Positions 28,537 through 35,620 of a DNA stretch of 64,000 bases are shown here, piece by piece. Position numbers and translations under genes: made by a program. The notes below the pieces were generated by a model. The model had not been told where the DNA came from, ran no database searches, and worked only from the letters and a program-made list of their open reading frames with translations. Each line of letters opens with the position of its first letter. Position 1 is the stretch's first letter. The DNA comes from Prolixibacteraceae bacterium (GTDB taxonomy: Bacteria; Bacteroidota; Bacteroidia; Bacteroidales; Prolixibacteraceae), in NCBI GenBank assembly GCA_019459485.1, contig JAIBEZ010000049.1:43901-107900 (forward strand). Reading direction: 5' to 3'.

Positions 28537-29406
28537 TTATTCATTTTTTTTGGCGGCAAGAAGGGTATTGAGCAAAAGTGAAACCCTGGTCATAGGCCCA
28601 ACTCCGCCAGGAACCGGAGTAATAAACGAACATTTTGGCGCAACTTCGTCAAACTTTACATCTCCTTTCAACCGCCATCCTGATTTGGTTTCAGGCGCAA
28701 TAACGCGGGTTGTTCCGACATCAATAACTACAGCACCCTCTTTTACCATACTGGCTTTAATAAATTCGGGCGATCCCAATGCAGCAATAAGTATATCTGC
28801 TTCGGCACATACCTTTTCCAGATCTTTTGTTTGACTATGAGCAACGGTTACGGTGGCATTTACTCCTTTCTGAGACATTAGAATGCTCAATGGCCGGCCG
28901 ACTATGTTACTTCTGCCAACAATCACGCAGTTTTTTCCTGAAGTAGGAATCTGATATCTCTTCAACAGCTCCACAATTCCGTATGGGGTTGCCGATAAAA
29001 AAGTTGGAATTCCAAGAACCAATCTACCGACATTTACCGGATGGAATCCATCAACGTCTTTACGCGGATCAATTGCCTCAATGATTCTTTTTTCTGAAAT
29101 ATGCTTTGGCAATGGTAATTGCACGATAAAACCATCCAAATCCGGATCACTATTTAATTCATGTACTTTCGCTATCAACTCGTCCTCCGTCACATTGTCT
29201 TCAAACCGAACCAGTGAAGAACGAAAGCCAACCTCTTCGCAATCTTTTATTTTAAAAGCGACATAGGTTTCACTCCCCCCATCGTGTCCAACCAGAACTG
29301 CAGCAAGGTGAGGAGCCCTTTTCCCATCAGCAACCATCTGTTTTACTTGTTCCGCTATCTCCCCTTTAATATCTTCTGCCGTCTTTTTTCCGTCAATTAA
29401 TATCAT
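28537..29406 (-). CDS. folD: Bifunctional methylenetetrahydrofolate dehydrogenase/cyclohydrolase
   Basis: FolD interconverts 5,10-methylene-, methenyl- and 10-formyl-tetrahydrofolate, feeding purine and formyl-Met synthesis. The 289-residue protein has the family motifs [14 protein letters not shown] (catalytic Tyr and Lys, about 49-56), [12 protein letters not shown] near 95, the NADP-binding [14 protein letters not shown] near 165 and the C-terminal [16 protein letters not shown]. It is 19 nt downstream of ffh on the same strand. Confidence 0.95.
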   Translation of the reverse strand: MILIDGKKTAEDIKGEIAEQVKQMVADGKRAPHLAAVLVGHDGGSETYVAFKIKDCEEVGFRSSLVRFEDNVTEDELIAKVHELNSDPDLDGFIVQLPLPKHISEKRIIEAIDPRKDVDGFHPVNVGRLVLGIPTFLSATPYGIVELLKRYQIPTSGKNCVIVGRSNIVGRPLSILMSQKGVNATVTVAHSQTKDLEKVCAEADILIAALGSPEFIKASMVKEGAVVIDVGTTRVIAPETKSGWRLKGDVKFDEVAPKCSFITPVPGGVGPMTRVSLLLNTLLAAKKNE

Positions 29407-29425
29407 TTTAATCAGTATTTTCTAT

Positions 29426-30757
29426 TTATCGTCTTTGACCGGCATTGCCGATCATCTTCTTCATGTTTTTTCCTTGCGACACTACCTGCATCATTTTTCG
29501 GGTTTCAGCAAACTGTTTTATCAGCCTGTTTACTTCCTGAACATCAGTACCCGAACCATCAGCAATACGCTTGCGGCGGGAACCGTTCAAAACACTTGGA
29601 TTTTCCCTTTCTTCAACAGTCATTGAATAGATAATTGCTTCAATGTGTTTAAATGCATCATCTTCAATCTGAACATCTTTTAATGCCTTGCCCATTCCCG
29701 GAATCATTGCAGCAAGATCTTTAAGATTTCCCATTTTTTTAATCTGCTGAATCTGTTTCAGAAAATCAGTGAAACTGAATTGATTTTTAGCAAGTTTCTG
29801 CTGAAGTTTCTTTGCTTCTTCCTCATCAAATTGCTCCTGTGCCTTTTCCACAAGCGAAACGATGTCTCCCATTCCCAGGATACGATCGGCCATACGCTCA
29901 GGATGGAAATTATCGAGAGCGTCTAATTTCTCACCGGTTCCTACAAACTTAATTGGCTTATCTACCACCGAACGGATTGAAAGTGCAGCGCCACCCCGGG
30001 TATCCCCATCAAGTTTTGTCAATACGACTCCGTCAAAATCAAGCCGGTCATTAAATTCTTTGGCAGTGTTCACAGCATCCTGCCCGGTCATTGAATCGAC
30101 AACAAACAATATCTCATGGGGCTTCACCGCATCTTTAACTGCGCTGATCTCGTTCATCATTTGCTGATCGATTGCCAAACGCCCTGCGGTATCAATTATC
30201 ACAACATCATTCCCCTGCATTTTTGCATGGCGAATGGCCTCCGTTGCGATCTTAACCGGATTAAGATTGCCATCTTCAGTATAAACCGACACATTTATTT
30301 GACCACCAAGCACCTTTAGCTGTTCGATAGCTGCCGGACGATAAACATCACACGCAACTAATAAAGGATTTTTGCCCTTCTTGCTCTTCAGCATTTTCGC
30401 CAGTTTACCTGCAAAAGTAGTTTTACCCGAACCTTGAAGACCTGCAATTAAAATAACAGCCGGACTTCCTTTAAGATTGATATCGACAAATTTTCCGCCC
30501 ATCAACTCAGCCAGTTCATCGTGAACTATTTTAACCATTAACTGACCTGGCTTGAGAGCATTGAGAACATCCATCCCCAATGCTTTTTTTCGTACACTTT
30601 CAGTAAATGTTTTTGCGATCTTAAAATTAACGTCGGCATCAAGCAGCGCACGACGAACTTCTTTAAGAGTTTCAGCAATATTGATTTCGGTAATCTTTCC
30701 CTGACCTTTCAGGAGTTTAAACGACCGTTCCAGTTTTTCATTCAGATTCTCAAACAT
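29426..30757 (-). CDS. ffh: Signal recognition particle protein Ffh
   Basis: Ffh binds signal sequences of nascent membrane and secreted proteins with 4.5S RNA and delivers them to FtsY. The 443 residues comprise the N domain, the GTPase G domain (G1 GLQGSGKTT near 106, DTAGR near 188, TKLDGD near 246) and the methionine-rich M domain from about 295 (GNLKDLAAMIPGMGKAL, SRRKRIADGSGTDVQEVN). The RNA partner is not seen in the window. A good -7 box is upstream. Confidence 0.96.
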   Translation of the reverse strand: MFENLNEKLERSFKLLKGQGKITEINIAETLKEVRRALLDADVNFKIAKTFTESVRKKALGMDVLNALKPGQLMVKIVHDELAELMGGKFVDINLKGSPAVILIAGLQGSGKTTFAGKLAKMLKSKKGKNPLLVACDVYRPAAIEQLKVLGGQINVSVYTEDGNLNPVKIATEAIRHAKMQGNDVVIIDTAGRLAIDQQMMNEISAVKDAVKPHEILFVVDSMTGQDAVNTAKEFNDRLDFDGVVLTKLDGDTRGGAALSIRSVVDKPIKFVGTGEKLDALDNFHPERMADRILGMGDIVSLVEKAQEQFDEEEAKKLQQKLAKNQFSFTDFLKQIQQIKKMGNLKDLAAMIPGMGKALKDVQIEDDAFKHIEAIIYSMTVEERENPSVLNGSRRKRIADGSGTDVQEVNRLIKQFAETRKMMQVVSQGKNMKKMIGNAGQRR

Positions 30758-30796
30758 ATCTTTTCAGGCAATTTAATATTGGGTAAATGATTTTTG

Positions 30797-30804
30797 CAAA
30801 ATTA
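30797..30804 (-). promoter_or_regulatory. -7 box of ffh
   Basis: Read on the minus strand this is TAATTTTG, an exact TAnnTTTG, about 40 nt before the ffh start. TTTG elements occur upstream at slightly non-ideal spacing. Confidence 0.45.
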
Positions 30805-30928
30805 TAAAAATATGGCAAAGGGCTCTTCAAACAGAAAAAATTATAAAAATCCGTTTTTAGAGGGTTACCTTTTTCTGTTTTTAGGAATTAACAAGTAAAT
30901 GGTTTAATTGCTATTGCAACTTTGAAAT

Positions 30929-31150
30929 ATGGGAAATCGTTATTCAGATTATTACGGTCTTATATTTAATTGTCCGATAGGATTCGAATCATTGGATTGC
31001 GGATACAGAAGAATCAGACAGTTGCCTTTAAAAGAAAGGATATCGTATATTAATGTATTGACAGAGACCGAAAAAAAGAATTTGGTTAGGAAACACCAAA
31101 AATGTCTTTTGGTCAGAGAAAAAATGACCCTTTTTCACGAATCACAATAA
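30929..31150 (+). CDS. Small conserved protein of unknown function (73 aa)
   Basis: The protein contains FNCPIGFESLDCGYRRIRQLPLKERISYINVLTETEKKNL, then HQKCLLVRE. Two or three cysteines and a KxCLxxRE-type end occur in a small-protein family I have seen in Bacteroidales, with no assigned function. It may bind a metal through Cys residues. It is divergent from ffh, has its own terminator and precedes the long leader of the glycan locus, of which it does not seem part. Confidence 0.65.
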   Translation: MGNRYSDYYGLIFNCPIGFESLDCGYRRIRQLPLKERISYINVLTETEKKNLVRKHQKCLLVREKMTLFHESQ

Positions 31151-31162
31151 TGTAGATTTATT

Positions 31163-31190
31163 GGGAGCCACTTGGCTCCCTTCTACTTTT
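31163..31190 (+). terminator. Terminator after the 73-aa gene
   Basis: GGGAGCC (31163-31169) and GGCTCCC (31174-31180) form a 7-bp G/C-rich stem with a 4-nt loop, followed by a T-rich stretch. It separates region 1 from the glycan locus. Confidence 0.75.
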
Positions 31191-31394
31191 CGCCAATTTA
31201 CTTCAATTATTTATAGTAATAGGGTCTCCAAATATTACCACAAAGTTAAATATTGCCTGTTACTTATTTTTTCTCATCATAAAAACACATCCACAGGAAC
31301 TGCATAAATATCTGACATTTATATAATTACCATATGTCCATAAGAAATTAAGAATACTCCGCCGCAAAAAAACAATCGTTATGCAATAAATAAA

Positions 31395-31426
31395 ATTGGT
31401 TTTGAATATTTTTTGTTTTAGCTTTG
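31395..31426 (+). promoter_or_regulatory. Probable main promoter of the exopolysaccharide locus
   Basis: TAGCTTTG (31419-31426) fits the -7 box exactly, with ATTG (31395-31398) 20 nt upstream as a near-match -33 element. Transcription would start near 31433, giving a leader of about 425 nt before the HTH gene at 31858. Confidence 0.5.
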
Positions 31427-31440
31427 TAATATCAATTCAG

Positions 31441-31732
31441 AATTAGAAATAATTCTAATTGCGAAGAAGAAGATTAGAAAATATATTAGAATTAATTTTA
31501 CCATTTAATCTACCTCTTCAAAATGCCCTCAAAAATTTCCTGAATTTGATGTTAAATCACAATAAAATGTGGGTAACAGTAGGATTTCCTGTATTCAAAA
31601 ATCATTTTATTTCTAAAGAAAATTAATTTTAATCAGATAAGTTTGATTAAAATTTATATTTTAATTTACAGATTTTCCGCAAATTACAATATAGAATCCA
31701 CATTTCAACAATTAGAATTACATCCTAATTGT
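31441..31732 (+). promoter_or_regulatory. Leader with TTAGAA inverted repeats
   Basis: The gene-free stretch 31151-31857 holds the terminator, the promoter and this A/T-rich leader. AATTAGAA (31441-31448) and TTCTAATT (31453-31460) form a perfect inverted repeat just after the predicted start site. More TTAGAA copies lie at 31474 and 31486. ACAATTAG (31708-31715) and CTAATTGT (31725-31732) form a second perfect repeat enclosing TTAGAATT. The same motif returns after the HTH gene. These may be operator sites or RNA hairpins. Confidence 0.45.
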
Positions 31733-31857
31733 CAATCAACTCAATAATTATCAATTATTTAAATGCCTTCGCGAATGAAAAGGCGTAAAAAATTGAAGTA
31801 AATTTCCACTTTAAGTGTTATACACCTAATTACAACAACTCAACAATTCAGCAAGCC

Positions 31858-32124
31858 ATGGCTAAAAAAAGATTTGCAGAATCACAAATTTATCGTATCC
31901 TTCAGGAAAATGAAGCTGGAGTTCCAATTCAGGATCTTATTAAGAAATATGGTGTCAGCCAGGCAACCATTTACAATTGGAAAATAAAATACGGCGGTAT
32001 GAATATTACTGAAATGCGCAGGATAAATGAATTGCAGGAAGAGAACGACAGACTAAAGCGTATGTTTGCCGACTTAAGCCTTGAAAACATGACGCTGAAA
32101 AGCAGGCTTGAGAAAGACAAATAG
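31858..32124 (+). CDS. Orphan IS3-OrfA-like helix-turn-helix protein
   Basis: The 88-residue protein has the HTH of IS3-family transposase OrfA (RFAESQIYRILQENEAGVP, LIKKYGVSQATIYNWKIKYGG) followed by a leucine-zipper-type helix (INELQEENDRLKRMFADLSLENMTL) used for dimerisation. In a complete IS3 element a frame-shifted OrfB integrase follows; here only 189 non-coding bp separate it from upxY and no rve-domain remnant or terminal repeat is visible. The frame is intact. It could be an IS remnant or a domesticated DNA-binding protein that controls the locus it heads. Confidence 0.8.
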   Translation: MAKKRFAESQIYRILQENEAGVPIQDLIKKYGVSQATIYNWKIKYGGMNITEMRRINELQEENDRLKRMFADLSLENMTLKSRLEKDK

Positions 32125-32225
32125 TGTTCCTGTACAATATGAAATAAGCTATATATTTCTTCAGGGGCGGAAAACACCTATTTTTTTTGTTTTTTGATCG
32201 CTGTATTTTTACTTCAGGAAAGAAA

Positions 32226-32285
32226 TTCTAAGATACGTTTCAAATTTTCTAAATAAACGATTAGAATTCCAGTTAAAAATTAGAA
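32226..32285 (+). promoter_or_regulatory. Second TTAGAA cluster, between the HTH gene and upxY
   Basis: Four copies of TTAGAA or its complement lie within 60 bp: 32226-32231, 32247-32252, 32261-32266 and 32280-32285. They are immediately upstream of the upxY start at 32314. With the leader sites this makes nine copies in the non-coding DNA around the HTH gene. Confidence 0.4.
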
Positions 32286-32313
32286 CGATTACAAACAAAT
32301 TAAAAGAACAACG

Positions 32314-32865
32314 ATGTACCTGGAAAAACCAAATTATCAATGGTATGCAATATATACCAGAGCAAATGGAGAAAAAAAGCTTTTATCCAGTTTGTTGGAA
32401 AAAAACATAGAGTGCTATTTACCAATCAGAAAAGTACTTAAAGTCTGGAGTGATCGTAAAAAATGGGTAGAAGAGCCATTGTTTCGTTGCTATGTATTTG
32501 TAAAGGTAAGTTACATTGAATTTTTCAACGTACTAAATACACCGGGAGCTGTTTGTTATGTAAGCTTTGGAGGTAAAGCCCAACCAATTCCGGCAGTGCA
32601 AATTTCAAATATCAAAACTTTTCTAACACAGAGTGATCACGAAATTACCTTGTCGTATGAGCGGATACAAAAAGGTGCTATGGTTGAAGTATTATGTGGT
32701 TCGCTTCAGGGCATAAAAGGTGAAGTATTAAATATCTGCGGACAAAGCAGACTTTTAATCCGCATTGATTCAATGAATTGTAACCTTTATGCAAATATCA
32801 CAAGAGAAGAAGTTAAACTGATCGAAGATAAACCATTGCAAAAATCCTATTCGCTGGCTCAATAA
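32314..32865 (+). CDS. UpxY family transcription antiterminator (NusG paralog)
   Basis: UpxY proteins bind RNA polymerase at the leader of their own capsule operon and prevent early termination. The 183-residue protein has the NGN domain (WYAIYTRANGEKKLLSSLLEKN, CYLPIRKVLKVWSDRKK, VEEPLFRCYVFVKV) in residues 8-105 and a KOW-like end (GAMVEVLCGSLQGIKGEVLN). Its place near the head of the glycan locus is typical of Bacteroidota capsule loci. No UpxZ-type inhibitor gene follows. Confidence 0.92.
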   Translation: MYLEKPNYQWYAIYTRANGEKKLLSSLLEKNIECYLPIRKVLKVWSDRKKWVEEPLFRCYVFVKVSYIEFFNVLNTPGAVCYVSFGGKAQPIPAVQISNIKTFLTQSDHEITLSYERIQKGAMVEVLCGSLQGIKGEVLNICGQSRLLIRIDSMNCNLYANITREEVKLIEDKPLQKSYSLAQ

Positions 32866-32893
32866 TTTTAATCAATGATTTCAAGAAAAATGA

Positions 32894-33001
32894 ATATCCG
32901 TAATATTACCAATATGTCATAAAAGTCATCCAATAGACATTTGGTAGTCATTAAGAGTTACTGGTAAATGACCACAACTGACTGACGCAAAATGCCAAAT
33001 A
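32894..33001 (-). repeat. Dispersed repeat, copy B (about 108 bp)
   Basis: This is the second copy of the element at 23943-24059, in the opposite orientation in the window but in the same orientation relative to the gene before it: it starts 29 nt after the upxY stop. The 23-nt end is identical, the inner stem GTCATT/AATGAC is kept, and the loop and flanks differ. Confidence 0.8.
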
Positions 33002-33074
33002 GGTATATAAACAGAAAATCATGAAAAAAATCTTCAGTGCATTGCAATAATCAAAACTGTTCCCTAATATTTGT

Positions 33075-33199
33075 ATATCTCTTTACCCAAAAGAGATATC
33101 TCTAATTCCCTGTTTTATCAGAACCTGATCTTTCCCCCTGGTATTTAATTGATTTAAATCATAGAAGTTTATCCATCATTTAAATCATTAAATACCAGG
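33075..33199 (+). promoter_or_regulatory. Two hairpins in the leader of the initiating transferase gene
   Basis: The 396-bp gap 32866-33261 holds repeat B and this region. Hairpin 1: ATATCTCTT (33075-33083) with AAGAGATAT (33091-33099). Hairpin 2: CCTGGTATTTAAT plus GATTTAAAT (33137-33159) with ATTTAAATC plus ATTAAATACCAGG (33178-33199), a 22-bp stem with one bulged T and an 18-nt loop. Neither has a U run after it, so a simple terminator is unlikely. They may be UpxY-related pause or RNA-protection elements. Confidence 0.55.
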
Positions 33200-33261
33200 T
33201 TCCATCAACGATCAACTGAATCTTTTGGATTCTCAAATACCATCACCTCAAATCTATTATC

Positions 33262-34662
33262 ATGCTCAAAGAACGTGAACCCATTCTTGAAAAACTAAGC
33301 ATCGTTTTTCAGGTATTATTAACAATAGGCTGTTTTATTGGTGCAAAATGGATTACGAATGAATTTTTCAATCCGATTCAGGGTGATTCCATGCAGTACA
33401 ATATTATCTTGTTTCTAATTGTACTTTTGTGGATTCTAATATTGGATCAATTTAGTTTAGGGGGTGGATTAAGGTTGAAAATGTATTCAATCATTTTTAT
33501 TGAGTACTTAACTGCTATTTTTATTGGCAATACCCTGCTGCTGTCGGCCATTGTAATATTGAACCTGAATGAAATTTCAAGGATGGTTTTGGCAATATTT
33601 GCATTATTAAACCTAATCACTTTATACTCTTTCAAATTTATTTTATCTGCCTTTATGAAATACATAAGGCGCAAAGGTATGAATTACCGTATGATTTTAA
33701 TTATTGCGGATAAAGATTCAACTTATTTTATCGACCGTCTAAAAGAAACTGCTGACTGGGGCTATAGAATTTGGGCCATCATGTCCGACGATCCAGTAAT
33801 AAAGTCAAGATATAACAATGAATATACAGTACTGTCGCATGAACATGACATTTCCAATTTAATTGACAATAAACCAATTGACGAAGTTATTTATTGCAAG
33901 AGTTTTTTCGATCAAAATGAAATTCAGAATTATATTTATTCATGTGCGGAAGTTGGTGTAGTGTTCAGAATGCAATCTCAATTATTAAATTGTGTAAAAA
34001 TGCAATCAACACTTTCCTTCTTAAACCAAATGCCATTTCTTACTTTCAGAAATACACCTGATAATTACCTGGCGCTCAAAGTAAAAACATTTCTTGATTT
34101 CTTGATTTCGCTTTTTGCTGTAATAATTCTATCTCCCTTCCTTTTGATTATTGCGATACTAATAAAATTGGATGGTGGGCCCGTATTTTTTCTGCAAAAA
34201 CGTGTTGGTTTAAATGGACGCCGTTTTGCCTGCATTAAATTCAGGACGATGGTTGTTGATGCCGAAAGATTGCAGGCATCCTTGATGAGCCAAAATGAAC
34301 AGGAAGGCCCTGTTTTCAAAATAAAAAAAGATCCGCGAATTACAAAAATCGGAAGATTTCTACGTAAGACTTCCCTGGATGAATTGCCTCAATTTTTCAA
34401 TGTACTTCAAGGAAATATGTCAATAGTAGGTCCACGCCCGCCAATTCCATCAGAAGTTAAACAATACAAACGCTGGCAAACCCGCCGGTTGAGCATGAAA
34501 CCGGGAATCACCTGCATTTGGCAGGTTTCAGGAAGAAACAACATTCCATTTGAACAATGGATGAAACTCGATATGCAATACATCGATTCCTGGTCATTAA
34601 AACTCGATTTCATTATTCTTCTAAAAACCATTAAGGTTGTATTTACCGGAGATGGTCAGTAA
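33262..34662 (+). CDS. Polyprenyl glycosylphosphotransferase (WbaP/WcaJ-like initiating enzyme)
   Basis: It transfers a hexose-1-phosphate to undecaprenyl phosphate and so starts each repeat unit at the inner membrane. The 466 residues contain four or five N-terminal helices, a CoA-binding-like middle domain, a last helix near 280 and the catalytic sugar-transferase domain: KRVGLNGRRFACIKFRTM near 312, DELPQFFNVLQGNMSIVGPRPP near 372 and KPGITCIWQVSGRNN near 412. The sugar (galactose or glucose most often) is not certain. The gene is followed by a palindromic repeat element. Confidence 0.92.
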   Translation: MLKEREPILEKLSIVFQVLLTIGCFIGAKWITNEFFNPIQGDSMQYNIILFLIVLLWILILDQFSLGGGLRLKMYSIIFIEYLTAIFIGNTLLLSAIVILNLNEISRMVLAIFALLNLITLYSFKFILSAFMKYIRRKGMNYRMILIIADKDSTYFIDRLKETADWGYRIWAIMSDDPVIKSRYNNEYTVLSHEHDISNLIDNKPIDEVIYCKSFFDQNEIQNYIYSCAEVGVVFRMQSQLLNCVKMQSTLSFLNQMPFLTFRNTPDNYLALKVKTFLDFLISLFAVIILSPFLLIIAILIKLDGGPVFFLQKRVGLNGRRFACIKFRTMVVDAERLQASLMSQNEQEGPVFKIKKDPRITKIGRFLRKTSLDELPQFFNVLQGNMSIVGPRPPIPSEVKQYKRWQTRRLSMKPGITCIWQVSGRNNIPFEQWMKLDMQYIDSWSLKLDFIILLKTIKVVFTGDGQ

Positions 34663-34698
34663 TTTGAAAAAGAGATAATTTAAATAATAAAAACCACG

Positions 34699-34783
34699 AA
34701 CTCACCCCCAAGTCCGCAGGCGGCCTTCCCCCTCTCTTTTGAAAAGAGAGGGGAGAGTCAGCTAGCTGACGATGGGGTGAGTT
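34699..34783. repeat. Four-armed palindromic repeat, copy 1
   Basis: An outer stem AACTCACCCC (34699-34708) with GGGGTGAGTT (34774-34783) encloses three arms: CCGC/GCGG (34713-34722), CCCCTCTCTTTT with AAAAGAGAGGGG (34729-34753), and the perfect palindrome GTCAGCTAGCTGAC (34757-34770). The copy at 44509-44598 has the same layout. It lies 37 nt after the transferase gene and 24 nt before wza. Confidence 0.85.
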
Positions 34784-34806
34784 TCACAAAAAAAAATTAT
34801 AACCAT

Positions 34807-35589
34807 ATGAAAAACATTGTACTCCCTACCCTATTGATATTTCTTCTCACAGGAATGTTCTCTTGCCGCAGCAGTCAGGAACTGATTTATTTAAAAGATG
34901 CTGCAAATAATGAAATAATCAAAGGATTGCCAACTGAATATAGCCTTAAGCCCGGCGATATTCTTTATGTCAGTATCAAATCCATTAGTCCGGAAGTAAA
35001 TTTGTTATTCAATCCTGAATCAAGTATGGAAGGCAATAACTCTCAAGGATATATGAAATACAGCACTCCATCCGGAGCATATCTTTTTGGATTTGAAATT
35101 GATGCAGATGGGAACATTAAACTTCCAATGCTTGGAAAAATAAAGGTTTCAGGTGTTTCCCTTTCGCAGGTAGAAAATGTTGTTCAAAAAAAGACCGATG
35201 AATTTCTGAAGGATGCCATTGTGAAAGTTAAACTTTTAAATTTTAAAGTTACTGTAACTGGTGAAGTCAGAAGCCCGGGTACTTACTATAACTACAACAA
35301 TTCCATCACAGTAATTGAAGCATTGGCGATGGCCAACGGAAATACTGACTTTGCTTCTATCAATAAAATAATGGTAGTCAGGCCTTTACCTGAGGGCAAC
35401 AAAACGTACATTCTTGACCTTAGTAATAAAGCCATTTATTTGTCCGAAGCTTTCTACCTGCAACCCAACGACTATGTTATCGTGCAACCCGATAAATATA
35501 AAAACTTCCAATTAAACAGCCAGGCCTATTCACTCGTATTTTCTTCAATGTCAATTTTACTGGCAGTTCTGGGATTCGTATTAAGATAA
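34807..35589 (+). CDS. wza: Polysaccharide export lipoprotein, Wza-like
   Basis: An outer-membrane lipoprotein that forms the exit channel for the glycan. I use the ATG at 34807 (260 residues), because the signal sequence MKNIVLPTLLIFLLTGMFSC begins there with a lipobox Cys20; an upstream GTG falls inside the palindromic repeat. The poly-export domain (YSLKPGDILYVSIKSI, IDADGNIKLPMLGKIKVSG) is followed by an SLBB domain (VTVTGEVRSPGTYYNYN) and a C-terminal hydrophobic helix. It is 31 nt before wzc. Confidence 0.93.
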   Translation: MKNIVLPTLLIFLLTGMFSCRSSQELIYLKDAANNEIIKGLPTEYSLKPGDILYVSIKSISPEVNLLFNPESSMEGNNSQGYMKYSTPSGAYLFGFEIDADGNIKLPMLGKIKVSGVSLSQVENVVQKKTDEFLKDAIVKVKLLNFKVTVTGEVRSPGTYYNYNNSITVIEALAMANGNTDFASINKIMVVRPLPEGNKTYILDLSNKAIYLSEAFYLQPNDYVIVQPDKYKNFQLNSQAYSLVFSSMSILLAVLGFVLR

Positions 35590-35620
35590 ATTAAATACCC
35601 AATAACCAAATATCAGCAAA

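Noticed and set aside
31858..32313. Complete IS3-family insertion sequence
   Set aside because: Only the OrfA-like frame is present. There is no OrfB, no frameshift site leading into one and no terminal inverted repeats that bound an element.
34777..34806. GTG start adding ten residues to the Wza-like protein
   Set aside because: It lies inside the palindromic repeat and would put residues before a perfect lipoprotein signal.
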